64,000 bases of DNA from Christensenella sp. UBA4675 (GCA_002405165.1 DHLF01000008.1:1-64000); one strand, 5' to 3'. Numbered from the stretch's first letter, positions 42,294-51,579 are shown. A program made the numbers and translations. The notes: a model not told the origin generated them from the sequence alone.

Positions 42294-45200
42294 GGAACAA
42301 CTTTCGGCTATAAATTCAAGGGGGAAAAACGTTTTGGTATCAGCTTCCGCAGGGAGCGGGAAAACCAGCGTTATGATTGAAAGAATAGTCAATATCATTT
42401 TAAATAAAGAAGCGGGTATAGACGAAATTCTTGCCACTACCTTTACTAAACTTGCCGCCGAAGAGATGAAACAAAGGCTGTTAAAAGCTTTAAAACAAAG
42501 CGGAAGTAAGGACGAATTCGTTTTAAAAAACATAAGAAACTTACCGTATGCGGATATTTCCACGATACATTCTTTTTGCGTAAATTTAATAAGGAAATAT
42601 TTTTATTTATTAGACGTCGGGGCGGATTTTAAAATAATAGAAGAAACGGACGCAAGTCAGTTAAAACAAGAAGTTATAGATTTTACCTTTACAAATTTAT
42701 ACGAATCTGAAACCCCCACCTTTTTAAGGCTTGCGAAAAAATATACGCGTTACCGCCAAGATACCGCTTTTAAAAACTACGTTTTAAGCTTATATAATTA
42801 CGTCGAATCGGAAAAAGACCGTTTCGGTTTTTTAAAAAAGTCTTTAAAATACTATTGCGAGCAAGGTACGAAAGAACTTTTACAAAGCTTTTACGAAATG
42901 AAAAAGGGTGAGATAAACGACTTATTGCCCCACTTATTTGCTTTAAAAGATTATAAAAGCGAGAAATGGGACAAGTTTAGTTTAAGTATTGAGCAAATGA
43001 TAAGCTCCTGCTATGAGTTTTCCGAAAACATAGAAAAAGCGAAAGATTTAAGCGGAATTGAATTTTCTTTGCCCAGAGTTTTAAAATTAACGGAAGAAGA
43101 AAAAGAGAAAAAAGAATATTTAAAAGTTTGTAAAGAAAAACTCGAAAGTGTATTTTCAAGCTTTAAAGAGTTTGTTTCTTGTTGTGAAAACACCGAAATT
43201 ATAGAACTTGCGGGGAAAGACTATTCGGATTTGGCGGACGTTGTAGAGATTTTTTCACAAGAATATTCTCAGGTAAAAAGAGATAAAAACGTTTTGGATT
43301 TTGCCGATTTAGAATATTATGCCATAAAACTTTTATCAAACGAGCAAACCGCCAACGAAGTAAAAAATAAATACAAATTTATTTTGGTTGACGAATATCA
43401 AGACGTAAATTCGGCACAAGAATATATCATCGATAAAATTTCGAATAACAATCTTTTTTTGGTTGGGGACGTAAAGCAGTCGATTTACGGATTTAGGGGT
43501 TGTAACAGCGATATATTTTTAAATACCAAAGCAAGATTTTTAAACGGCGAAGGGGAATATATAGAATTAAAAGAGAATTTCCGTTCCGCAAAAAACGTAA
43601 TAGATAGCGTAAACAATATTTTTTCCAAAGTTATGACGGAAAATTTAATGGGTATAGACTATAAAAGTTCTCCTATGAAATACGGCGGATTATATAAAAA
43701 TTACGACGGGGAAACAAAGCTTTATTTTTGCGAAAAAGACGAAACCGACGAAGAAAACAATTTAGAAACTTACGACCTATTACAAGACGCGTTTTCGGAA
43801 AACAATTTCGCCTTTAAAGAAGGGGAACAAGTTTTATCTATTATAAAGGAAAACGTTGGAAAGGATTACTATGACGTAAAAAGCGGTTCTTTGCAAAAAA
43901 TAAGTTTTTCCGATATAACGATACTTGTTAGGTCAATGGGTAATTTTACCGATAAACTTATAAAATATTTGTTAAAAAACGGGATAAGAATTTCTTGTCA
44001 AAACAAAAATAAAGAGCCGAACTATCCCGAAATTAACGTTTTAATAGGTGTTTTAAAGTTGTTGATACGCTTGTCAGACGTTCCGCTTGCGATTGCTTTA
44101 AAAAGCGAAATGGGTTGTTTAACGGAAGAAGAGCTTTGCAGAATAAGATTGAATTATCCTACGGGGACTTTTGTGGAAGCCGTTAAAAATTACGATAAAA
44201 ACGACGAGATAAAAGATAAAATAAACGCGTTTTTCAGTTATTACGATAATTTACGCCTTAAAGCGGAATTCGAAAACGCGGGCAGTATTTTAGGAAGAAT
44301 TTTATCCGACACGGGAATGGAAGTTCGTTTCGGAAGTTCGGCGTTCGGGAAAGTCAAATTAGACAGGGTTTATAGGTTTATGAACGCCGTTAGGGATATG
44401 AGCGTGGAAAGCGTGATAAATGCAATAGAAACGGGCGCGTTAAAAATAAATTTTTCTTCCGTTTCGGACGACGACAGCGTAAAAATTATGACGATGCACG
44501 CTTCTAAAGGCTTAGAATTTCCCGTTGTGATTTTGGCTAATTGTAGTGCAAGGTTTAATAAAGACGATTTAAAAAAGGATATAGTAATAGACAGAGATTA
44601 CGGCGTTGCGGTAAAGTACTTCGACGAAGTTAATAAACGCATTTATTATAAATTACCGCATATGGAGTTTGTAAAATATTGCATAGATAAAATAATAAAA
44701 AAAGAAGAAGCAAGGCTTTTTTACGTTGCTACCACAAGGGCAAAGTATAAACTTTTTATAATAGGTAAAAAGCAAAAAGATAAGATTGTTTTAGAAGAAA
44801 ACAAATTTTTGGATTTTATAAAAGACGGCGACGTTCCGCAAGGGGAAATTTTTAATTTAAACGAAGAAATTTTTGACGAGCGCAATGAAAGAACCGTTTT
44901 TTGTAACGATTTTATTTCGGACTACGTTGGCGAAATTAAAAAGAATTTGAATTTTATCTATGATTTTGAAAACGTTCCCGTAAAAAAATCGGTTAGCGAG
45001 ATAAACGAATTTTCCTTTGATGACGACAGGTTGTACGAAAGATTAAATTTAGGCTCTACGTCTTCTGAAATAGGAACTGCGTATCACAAATTTTTACAAA
45101 CTTGGGATTTTTCTTCCGATTTTAGCGAACTGTTTTCTTCTTTACAAGAAAACGGCTTTTCGCAAGAAGAAATAGACCTTTTAGACAAAGAAAAGTTAAG

Positions 45201-45540
45201 CGATATTTGTTCTATGCCGATTTTTAAAGAACTAAAAAACTATAAATTATATAAAGAAAAGAACTTTATCGTATCCGTTCCGTACAATTTAATATCGGAC
45301 AGTTCGTCAACGAAAGAAGTAGTGGTGCAAGGAACGATAGACCTACTTTGTTTAGACGAAAAAGACAACGCTATAATCGTAGACTATAAATTTTCATCGC
45401 TTAAAAACGATGAAGATTTAATAGAAAAATATCAAAAACAACTGTATCTATATAAATATGCAGTTGAAAAACTTTTAAAAGTTAAAGCAAAAAGATATAT
45501 ATTTAATATTTATTCCTGTAAAGTTATAAATTTAGATTAA
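42280..45540 (+). CDS. addA: ATP-dependent helicase/nuclease subunit A (AddA)
   Basis: The 1086-residue protein is a UvrD-type superfamily I helicase with a C-terminal RecB-like nuclease. Visible motifs are the P-loop SASAGSGKTSVMIERI, TFTKLAAEEMKQRL (motif Ia), ILVDEYQDVNSAQ (II), VGDVKQSIYGFRG (III), MTMHASKGLEFPVV (V), VATTRAK (VI) and the nuclease segment GTIDLLCLDEKDNAIIVDYK with its Asp and Lys. The ATG at 42280 has AAAGGA 8 bases upstream and is preferred to the ATG at 42274, which lies too close. It starts inside the end of addB, so the two subunits are coupled. A terminator follows 25 bases after the stop. Confidence 0.93.
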   Translation: MERTKEQLSAINSRGKNVLVSASAGSGKTSVMIERIVNIILNKEAGIDEILATTFTKLAAEEMKQRLLKALKQSGSKDEFVLKNIRNLPYADISTIHSFCVNLIRKYFYLLDVGADFKIIEETDASQLKQEVIDFTFTNLYESETPTFLRLAKKYTRYRQDTAFKNYVLSLYNYVESEKDRFGFLKKSLKYYCEQGTKELLQSFYEMKKGEINDLLPHLFALKDYKSEKWDKFSLSIEQMISSCYEFSENIEKAKDLSGIEFSLPRVLKLTEEEKEKKEYLKVCKEKLESVFSSFKEFVSCCENTEIIELAGKDYSDLADVVEIFSQEYSQVKRDKNVLDFADLEYYAIKLLSNEQTANEVKNKYKFILVDEYQDVNSAQEYIIDKISNNNLFLVGDVKQSIYGFRGCNSDIFLNTKARFLNGEGEYIELKENFRSAKNVIDSVNNIFSKVMTENLMGIDYKSSPMKYGGLYKNYDGETKLYFCEKDETDEENNLETYDLLQDAFSENNFAFKEGEQVLSIIKENVGKDYYDVKSGSLQKISFSDITILVRSMGNFTDKLIKYLLKNGIRISCQNKNKEPNYPEINVLIGVLKLLIRLSDVPLAIALKSEMGCLTEEELCRIRLNYPTGTFVEAVKNYDKNDEIKDKINAFFSYYDNLRLKAEFENAGSILGRILSDTGMEVRFGSSAFGKVKLDRVYRFMNAVRDMSVESVINAIETGALKINFSSVSDDDSVKIMTMHASKGLEFPVVILANCSARFNKDDLKKDIVIDRDYGVAVKYFDEVNKRIYYKLPHMEFVKYCIDKIIKKEEARLFYVATTRAKYKLFIIGKKQKDKIVLEENKFLDFIKDGDVPQGEIFNLNEEIFDERNERTVFCNDFISDYVGEIKKNLNFIYDFENVPVKKSVSEINEFSFDDDRLYERLNLGSTSSEIGTAYHKFLQTWDFSSDFSELFSSLQENGFSQEEIDLLDKEKLSDICSMPIFKELKNYKLYKEKNFIVSVPYNLISDSSSTKEVVVQGTIDLLCLDEKDNAIIVDYKFSSLKNDEDLIEKYQKQLYLYKYAVEKLLKVKAKRYIFNIYSCKVINLD

Positions 45541-45565
45541 ACGCTAAAAAAAAAGGGAATAATTA

Positions 45566-45609
45566 CCGCGGATAGTAAATTTATCTTTTACTTTCCGCGG
45601 AGTTTTTTT
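45566..45609 (+). terminator. Intrinsic terminator of addBA
   Basis: CCGCGGATAGTAAA pairs with TTTACTTTCCGCGG (one mismatch) and is followed by seven T. Its 3' arm includes the GGAG that serves the next gene. Confidence 0.85.
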
Positions 45610-46062
45610 ATGTTACTATTAAAAATGTGTTTTTTTGTTTCGTCAGTTGTATTTCCCGTCGCTTTTATTGTTAATTTTAAAAATTACGCAAATTTTAAGG
45701 AGTATTTTTCTTTATGTTTTTGCTTAAATTTTACGACTTTACTTTTGTTTTTTAATAAAAGCTTAAGTTCTATGATGTTTTTAGTCGTATTATTTATTTG
45801 GAATTTAATTTTTTTAATTGTCGAATTTTTTATAGATTGTAAAAAGCCTAAAAAAATAGAAATAAATAACGAAATGCTTAAAAACAACGTTACCGAAACC
45901 GTTTATTATTGTTCCGATTCGGAAAGGCAAACTTTAAACGAATTTTACTTGTTTTTAAATTTGGTTTCAGACGAAGTTCCTAAAGAAAAGTCAGAAGAAT
46001 ATAAAACATATAATGATTTTTTAACTTTAACAAGAATAAAATACGGCTTAATTTATATATAG
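45610..46062 (+). CDS. Small membrane protein of unknown function
   Basis: The 150-residue protein has three hydrophobic helices in the first 75 residues (Phe- and Leu-rich) and a soluble acidic/helical tail of about 75 residues that starts DCKKPKKIEINNE. The start codon follows the T run of the addBA terminator, and the only ribosome site, GGAG 7 bases upstream, is part of that terminator's stem. Translation would thus depend on read-through or on an unfolded hairpin, or the true start is elsewhere. No known domain. Confidence 0.5.
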   Translation: MLLLKMCFFVSSVVFPVAFIVNFKNYANFKEYFSLCFCLNFTTLLLFFNKSLSSMMFLVVLFIWNLIFLIVEFFIDCKKPKKIEINNEMLKNNVTETVYYCSDSERQTLNEFYLFLNLVSDEVPKEKSEEYKTYNDFLTLTRIKYGLIYI

Positions 46063-46103
46063 TTTTATAGTTTTTGTGCTTTGAATAAAAAGTGTTTTGT
46101 CTA

Positions 46104-46132
46104 TTTACTTTAATGTAATATATAGGTATAAT
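46104..46132 (+). promoter_or_regulatory. Sigma-A type promoter
   Basis: TTTACT (46104-46109) and TATAAT (46127-46132) with a 17-base spacer lie 90 bases before the phosphodiesterase lipoprotein gene. Confidence 0.7.
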
Positions 46133-46221
46133 AAAACATATTTTTAATTTAGGTATAAATTCTTCTGTGATTTAAATTTGCGTTGACGTTTATTCTTAAA
46201 TCAAGTAAAAAGGAGTTTAAG

Positions 46222-48183
46222 ATGAAGGCTTTTATAAAATCCTTTATAGCTCTTACGCTAAGTATATGTATTATTTTTTCTTTTGTTGCGTGTGACGACA
46301 GTTCTGTTACGGTAGAAACGGCAAACGTAACTATCGGGGTAAGCGTTAATCCGTCGGACGAAGTTAAAAACGCCAAAAACGGCGACGTTTATTTTAATAG
46401 GGATACGAAAGACGTTTACGTTTATTCTTCAAACGGTTGGGACTTTTTATATAATACCGCAGGTCGCGACAGTTTTGACGGAACTAAATGGCTTACGGGA
46501 AATTCTTCGCCTACAAACTCCATAGGTAGAGAGGGGGATTTTTATTTAGATAAATCTTCTTTTACGCTATACGTGGTAAGTAACGGGCAGTGGGAAGAAC
46601 TAGGTAGTATAAAAGGTCAAAACGGCGAAAACGGAAAAGACGGTCAAGGTAATCGTTGGTTTACGGGCGAAGGCGCACCTAACGTTGCTAATGCAAACGA
46701 AGGAGATTTTTACTTGGATACCACGACTTTTTACGTATATAATTTAAAAGAAGGAGTTTGGAAAATGATAGGAACGATTAAAGGTCAAGACGGGACTGAC
46801 GGAAAGGACGGAACTAACGGAAAAGACGGTCAAGACGGAATTAACGGAACCGACGGAAAGGACGGAAGCAACGCCTTAGTGGACGCGTCGACTTTAAAAA
46901 TCGGGGACGACGGATATTTGTATATAGACAACGTAAAAACACAAATGTGCGTTTATATGCCGATAAACGAACAATCTTTAGCGGGAAATTACACTTTTAA
47001 TCAAGGTTCTTTTGCAAAACCTAACGATGCCACCAGATGTAATATAACTATTACTAAACGTGTTAAAAAAGGTGTAAAAGTAACGTTTAAAAATAATAAA
47101 TACAGGTACGGGGTTGTAATCTCAGATATTAAAAGTACTTCGGAGGGGAATTTTACGTGGGACAACGATTCAGGATGGATAAGTTTCAGTAACGATTATT
47201 ACGAGTGGACTTGCGACGGAAAAGATAGACAATCGGGAGATATTCACGAATATTTTTATCTTATCATAAACGTAGCTAATCCTACGGATACGGATATCAG
47301 TAAAGACGTATTAGCGAATATTATGAATTCTATTTCTATAGAAGGTTATTTTGAAAATTTCTTCTTCCCCGGTACTTCTGCCGAAACGGGAGCAGCACCA
47401 GATTATAACTATTCTGTAAACGGAGTAAACCATAGAGGGTTCAGTTTAGAAGCGCCCGAAAATACGCTAGCTGCTTACAGACTTTCTAAATTAAAAGGCT
47501 TTAACGCAGTAGAAACGGACGTTTCCTTTACGAAAGACGGCGTTCCCGTACTTTTACACGACGATTCTATCGACAGAACTTCTAACGGAACGGGAAAAAT
47601 TAAAGATTTAACTTGGGACCAAATTAAAGATTTAGATTTCAGTAACGGTAAAACTGCTTACGCCGGTGAAAAAATTCCTAAATTCTATGATTTTTTAATT
47701 CTTTGTAAAAATTTAGGATTACATCCTTATATAGAGTTAAAAACCTACGATATGGATAGAAATAAAGTAAACACAATTGTAGACATGGTAAAAAGAGTTG
47801 GAATGAAGGGTAAAGTAAGTTACATTTCATTCGGGTTTGATTTATTGGAATACGTAAGGGATAGGGATAATACCGCTAGGCTCGGATATTTAATAGACGG
47901 TAGTCGTCAAAATACGCTACAAGAGATAAACAAAGCCATTTCCTTAAAAACCGATAAAAACGAAGTATTTATAGATGCAAACTATTATCCTTTAAGAGAT
48001 AACGTAAATACCGGCAACAATTTGGAAGATTGCATTAACGCGTGTATTGCGTTTGATTTTGCTTTAGAAGTTTGGACGGTTAACAGTGCGGACGATATTA
48101 GAAAAATGGATCCGTTTATCAGTGGGGTTACTTCTGATAATCTTAATGCGGGCGAAGTTTTATACTTTAAGTCCAGAGCATAA
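46222..48183 (+). CDS. Collagen-like glycerophosphodiester phosphodiesterase lipoprotein
   Basis: The ATG at 46222 has AAAGGAG 7 bases upstream. The 653-residue protein starts with a signal peptide and lipobox ending at Cys24. Residues about 50-185 hold three copies of a repeat with the pattern W-x-T-G ... G-D-F-Y-L-D ... V-Y ... W. Gly-X-Y collagen-like tracts occur at 131-142 and 187-216 (GQDGTDGKDGTNGKDGQDG). A beta-rich middle domain follows, and from His404 (NHRGFSLEAPENTLAAYRL) comes a complete glycerophosphodiester phosphodiesterase domain with ETDVSFTKDGVPVLLHDD. It would hydrolyse glycerophosphodiesters or teichoic-acid-type polymers at the cell surface. Alone under its own promoter. 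Confidence 0.85.
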   Translation: MKAFIKSFIALTLSICIIFSFVACDDSSVTVETANVTIGVSVNPSDEVKNAKNGDVYFNRDTKDVYVYSSNGWDFLYNTAGRDSFDGTKWLTGNSSPTNSIGREGDFYLDKSSFTLYVVSNGQWEELGSIKGQNGENGKDGQGNRWFTGEGAPNVANANEGDFYLDTTTFYVYNLKEGVWKMIGTIKGQDGTDGKDGTNGKDGQDGINGTDGKDGSNALVDASTLKIGDDGYLYIDNVKTQMCVYMPINEQSLAGNYTFNQGSFAKPNDATRCNITITKRVKKGVKVTFKNNKYRYGVVISDIKSTSEGNFTWDNDSGWISFSNDYYEWTCDGKDRQSGDIHEYFYLIINVANPTDTDISKDVLANIMNSISIEGYFENFFFPGTSAETGAAPDYNYSVNGVNHRGFSLEAPENTLAAYRLSKLKGFNAVETDVSFTKDGVPVLLHDDSIDRTSNGTGKIKDLTWDQIKDLDFSNGKTAYAGEKIPKFYDFLILCKNLGLHPYIELKTYDMDRNKVNTIVDMVKRVGMKGKVSYISFGFDLLEYVRDRDNTARLGYLIDGSRQNTLQEINKAISLKTDKNEVFIDANYYPLRDNVNTGNNLEDCINACIAFDFALEVWTVNSADDIRKMDPFISGVTSDNLNAGEVLYFKSRA

Positions 48184-48372
48184 TTTGTAAAATTAAAAAT
48201 TTATTCTTTTGCAATTTTTAGGTAAATTAAAGTTGGTTTTGAACTTGAAAAAATCACACTTTACATAGGGTAAATTTAAAATTTATAACATTTTACGTTT
48301 TAAATCTTTAATTAGTTCCGTATATGTTTTAAAATATTAAAAAACGATATTCTTCCTATTATATTATTATCA

Positions 48373-48414
48373 TTTTTACGCCCGATTTTGCTACCGCAAA
48401 ATCGGGCGTAAAAA
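48373..48414. repeat. Perfect 19-base inverted repeat
   Basis: TTTTTACGCCCGATTTTGC and its exact complement flank TACC. On both strands the stem is preceded by T and followed by A, so it lacks the 3' U-tract of an intrinsic terminator. It lies 190 bases after the phosphodiesterase gene in a gene-free stretch. Confidence 0.7.
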
Positions 48415-48553
48415 AACTAAAAATTTAAAAACTAGAAATATAAATGTTTAAAAGGTAACTAATTGTAAAATTAGATATATTCAAACTATAATTATTTATA
48501 GAATAAGTATTATAAGACTAATTAAAATAATAAGTGTTAAAAAAACCGTAATT

Positions 48554-48581
48554 TATTCCCCGCCTATATAGGCGGGGAATA
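48554..48581. repeat. Perfect 11-base inverted repeat
   Basis: TATTCCCCGCC and GGCGGGGAATA flank TATATA, which is itself self-complementary, making the whole 28 bases one palindrome. It lies 62 bases beyond the 3' end of the minus-strand decarboxylase gene and may be its transcript end. Apart from this and the repeat at 48373, the gap 48184-48642 holds only AT-rich sequence. Confidence 0.65.
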
Positions 48582-48642
48582 CTTTTCAAATAAATAAAAT
48601 TTAATATTATCTTTTAAAGATTATTAAGATAAAAGCAAAAAT

Positions 48643-49959
48643 TTATATCTTTTTTACGACCTTTACTTTATTTATTTTATAATACTTTAAAAGTTTTATT
48701 GCGTTTTCGTCTAATTTTTCTCCGCTTACTGCGATAGGTATTGCGGGTGGACAAGATAACGTTAGGGTAGATAAAATTCTTCCTTCCGCGTGTTCGGTTA
48801 AAATTTCTTCGTAAGGAGAAAAAACGGCTTTTCTAATAGATAGGGCTTTTTTAAGTTTTACAAAGTTTGGCGCTATTACGTTTATTTTTTCTTTTTTAGG
48901 TAAAAGAGTTAAAGCTTTTTCTATAGATTTTATCTGCTTTAATTTATTTAACGGGGAAATCATAAAAGTGATAAAATCGTTATCGTAGAACTCCGCTATT
49001 ATTTTATAATTTTTTAAATATTCGGCAATTTCGTAGCCGTAATAACCGTAACTTTTAGCGTATATCGTAAGCTTTAAAGGTTCGTTCCCGATTATCGAAT
49101 ATCCTATCGTGGAAAGTTTTTCTTTTAAAAGCGAAACTAAACTGCAAGTTTTAAATAATTCCTTTTTAAATTTTTCAACTTGACCGTTAAAATAATCTAA
49201 CGACGCAATAAGTAGATAAGACGGGCTTGTAGATGCAAATAAATAAAGCGCGCCGTTTGCGTTTTCCTTAAAAAATACGGGAGCGTTTTTTCCTACGTGC
49301 AAATAAGCCGTACCCGTAAGGCAAGGCAGAGTTTTATGTGCCGAATCAATTACTAAATCTGCATTAAAATCTAGCGGATGAAAGGAAGTAGGTAAAAATT
49401 TTAAGTATGCACCGTGAGCGTTATCTACTATAAATAGCGCCCCGTTTTTGTGGCAAATTTCGGCAAAAACGCCGATATTCGACATATAGCCTAAGTAATC
49501 GGGACAAGTTAAGTAAAAAGCGGAAGCTTTTGTCCTTTTTAACGCATCGTTTAACTGTTCGGGGGTAACGTTACAAGTTAAAACCGATTGATTATCGCCA
49601 TAAAGCCATTCTACGTCTACGTCGCTAATGGCGCAAGCTGAAATAAAGGAAGAATGGGCGTTTCTACAAGCTAAAATTAAAGGATTTTTTTTGTGATTTA
49701 AACAAATTTCCTTTACTAGATAAACGGACGCTCTTACACATAAAGACGCTCCTTCTACCGAGTAAAAAGTTGCCTGAGAATTATAAATTCGACCGGCAAT
49801 TTTCTCGCTTTCCAAAATTATTCCGTTCGGTTTATATAAAACGTCCGCCCCGTCTATTTCCGTAATATCGTCGGGGTATTTTCCTTTGTGCCCGGGCATA
49901 TAAAACCTATTTTTAACTTTTCGGTTTGTTTTTAAAAAATCGCAAACGGGAGTGTTCAT
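48643..49959 (-). CDS. Orn/Lys/Arg decarboxylase-family PLP enzyme
   Basis: The 438-residue protein belongs to the aspartate-aminotransferase-fold group of ornithine/lysine/arginine decarboxylases. It has RFYMPGHKGK at 18-27, the aspartate of LFIVDNAHGAYLKF that binds the PLP ring nitrogen, and SAHKTLPCLTGTAYLH with the PLP-binding Lys near 222. It is shorter than the classical biosynthetic/inducible decarboxylases (about 480 or 700-plus residues) because the C-terminal domain is reduced. Substrate is not determined; arginine or lysine for polyamine synthesis is likely. It overlaps the SCIFF maturase by 4 bases (ATGA) and so appears to be in the ranthipeptide operon. Confidence 0.85.
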   Translation of the reverse strand: MNTPVCDFLKTNRKVKNRFYMPGHKGKYPDDITEIDGADVLYKPNGIILESEKIAGRIYNSQATFYSVEGASLCVRASVYLVKEICLNHKKNPLILACRNAHSSFISACAISDVDVEWLYGDNQSVLTCNVTPEQLNDALKRTKASAFYLTCPDYLGYMSNIGVFAEICHKNGALFIVDNAHGAYLKFLPTSFHPLDFNADLVIDSAHKTLPCLTGTAYLHVGKNAPVFFKENANGALYLFASTSPSYLLIASLDYFNGQVEKFKKELFKTCSLVSLLKEKLSTIGYSIIGNEPLKLTIYAKSYGYYGYEIAEYLKNYKIIAEFYDNDFITFMISPLNKLKQIKSIEKALTLLPKKEKINVIAPNFVKLKKALSIRKAVFSPYEEILTEHAEGRILSTLTLSCPPAIPIAVSGEKLDENAIKLLKYYKINKVKVVKKI

Positions 49960-51320
49960 TCTTCTTTTGATAATTCAACCGCAATAGCGCATTCCATACG
50001 CTTTTTAAATAATTCGCAACCGTATTCGTAAACGCCGTTTACCGACCCCGTGGAGTGATACGCGTTTGCCGAACATCCGCCCGAACAATAAAGTTTTGCC
50101 CAACATTTTTTACATTTTTCTCTCGTATAAACGTTACAACAAGCAAATTCGTTTTGAATATTTAAATTAGTAACTCCGTCGTAAACGTTTCCGAGTTTAA
50201 ATTTTTCTTCGCCTACGAACTGATGACAAGGGTATAAATCTCCCCAAGGCGTTACAGCCATATATTCCGTTCCGCTACCGCAACCCGAAACTCTTTTGTA
50301 TATGCAAGGTCCGCCTTTTAAGTCAATCATATAATGGTAAAAAGTAAAAGGTTTTCCTTGTTTTCTTCTTTCAATCATAAGGTTAGCCAAATCTTCGTAT
50401 TGTTTTAAAACAATTGGCAAATCTTCTTTTGTAAGGCAAGAAGGGTCGTTTTCGGGGCAGACTACGGGTTCCATGCTAAGCTCTGTAAAGCCTAAATCGA
50501 GCATTTGGAGTATATCGTTTAAAAAGTCGGGGTTATAATGAGTAAAAGTCCCGCGCATATAATAGTTTTTATTGTTTCTCGCTTTTACTAATTTTTGGAA
50601 AAGCGGAACGATTTTATCGTAACTTCCCTTATTCGAATAATCCACTCTGAAACGGTCGTGAACGCTCTTTCTTCCGTCGAGAGATAAAACTACGTTGCTC
50701 ATTTCTTTATTCGCAAAATCGATTACGTCGTCGTCTATTAACATTCCGTTAGTCGTGAGAGTAAAGCGGAAATTTTTATTGTGTTGTTTTTCAATGCTTC
50801 TGGCGTATTTTACTAATTTTTTTACGACGTCGAAATTCATAAGCGGTTCTCCGCCGAAAAAGTCGACTTCCAAATTTTTTCTCGTGCCCGAATGAGCAAT
50901 TAAAAAGTCTAACGCCTGTTTTCCGACTTCGTAACTCATTAACGCTCTTTCGCCGTGATATTTGCCTTGACTTGCAAAACAATAAGAACAATTTAAGTTG
51001 CAAGTATGCGCTATATGTAAGCACAACGCCTTAACTATCCCCGAACTTTTTTCTTTTAATTTTCCCGCAAGCGGTTCGAACGTGTCGGGAGAGAAAAGTT
51101 TTCCCTGTTCTTTTAAATCGACTATTTCGTCGTAGCAGTCCAAAACATCCTTTTTATCTTCTTGGGGGTGTTTTTTTAAAATATAGTCTACGAGTTCGTT
51201 TTTTTGTAAATCGTTAAATTTTTCTATTAAATCGTAGGCGACTTCGTCTACTAAATGAATCGAACCCGAAGCGCAATCTAAAACTATATTTAAATCGTTA
51301 AATTTATATTGATGAATCAT
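49956..51320 (-). CDS. scfB: Radical SAM SPASM maturase of the SCIFF peptide
   Basis: The 454-residue enzyme has an N-terminal peptide-recognition (RRE-like) region, the radical-SAM cluster motif CNLNCSYC near 107-114, FFGGEPLMNFD, and a C-terminal SPASM region with many Cys (CGSGTEYMAVTPWGDLYPCH; CKKCWAKLYCSGGCSANAY) for two auxiliary [4Fe-4S] clusters. This is the arrangement of the thioether-forming SCIFF maturases, which link Cys sulfur to a carbon of another residue in the precursor. The SCIFF precursor gene lies 81 bases upstream on the same strand. AAAGGA precedes the ATG. Separation from the peptide gene by a terminator suggests that less maturase than peptide is made. Confidence 0.95.
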   Translation of the reverse strand: MIHQYKFNDLNIVLDCASGSIHLVDEVAYDLIEKFNDLQKNELVDYILKKHPQEDKKDVLDCYDEIVDLKEQGKLFSPDTFEPLAGKLKEKSSGIVKALCLHIAHTCNLNCSYCFASQGKYHGERALMSYEVGKQALDFLIAHSGTRKNLEVDFFGGEPLMNFDVVKKLVKYARSIEKQHNKNFRFTLTTNGMLIDDDVIDFANKEMSNVVLSLDGRKSVHDRFRVDYSNKGSYDKIVPLFQKLVKARNNKNYYMRGTFTHYNPDFLNDILQMLDLGFTELSMEPVVCPENDPSCLTKEDLPIVLKQYEDLANLMIERRKQGKPFTFYHYMIDLKGGPCIYKRVSGCGSGTEYMAVTPWGDLYPCHQFVGEEKFKLGNVYDGVTNLNIQNEFACCNVYTREKCKKCWAKLYCSGGCSANAYHSTGSVNGVYEYGCELFKKRMECAIAVELSKEE

Positions 51321-51361
51321 ATTTTCCTTTGCAAAAATTCGTTAAAACGTTTTTGAGTATG

Positions 51362-51385
51362 AAAAAAGCCACCTTTTGCGGTGGC
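51362..51385 (-). terminator. Intrinsic terminator/attenuator between the SCIFF peptide and its maturase
   Basis: On the minus strand GCCACC, GCAAAA, GGTGGC is followed by six T, 17 bases after the peptide stop. Partial read-through would give excess peptide over maturase. Confidence 0.8.
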
Positions 51386-51401
51386 ATGTTTCCATTAGCA
51401 A

Positions 51402-51548
51402 TTATTTGCTTTCTTTTTCGCACTTTTGATTAGCGATTCCGCAACTTGTTTTGCAAGCAGATTGGCAAGAAGTCTGACATTCTCCGCAACCGCCTTTTAC
51501 AGCGCTTTCGCATAAAGAACGAGTAGCAACAGTTTTAACGTGTTTCAT
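51402..51548 (-). CDS. scfA: SCIFF ranthipeptide precursor
   Basis: The 48-residue peptide starts MKHVKTVATRSLCESAVKGG and continues with CGECQTSCQSACKTSCGIAN, then QKCEKESK. The core GGCGECQTSCQSACKTSC is the nearly invariant signature of SCIFF (six cysteines in forty-five residues). Here seven Cys are present because one extra Cys stands at position 13 of the leader. Modified Cys form thioether bridges through the maturase downstream; the physiological role in Clostridia is thought to involve signalling or regulation but is not settled. GGAGAT lies 7 bases before the ATG, and a near-consensus promoter precedes it. Confidence 0.97.
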   Translation of the reverse strand: MKHVKTVATRSLCESAVKGGCGECQTSCQSACKTSCGIANQKCEKESK

Positions 51549-51579
51549 TTTCTATCTCCATTTCTATTTGATATAGCTT

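Noticed and set aside
45610..46062. Treating the small membrane-protein frame as spurious
   Set aside because: It has three well-formed membrane helices and a sensible soluble tail, so it is kept with reduced confidence despite the odd ribosome site.
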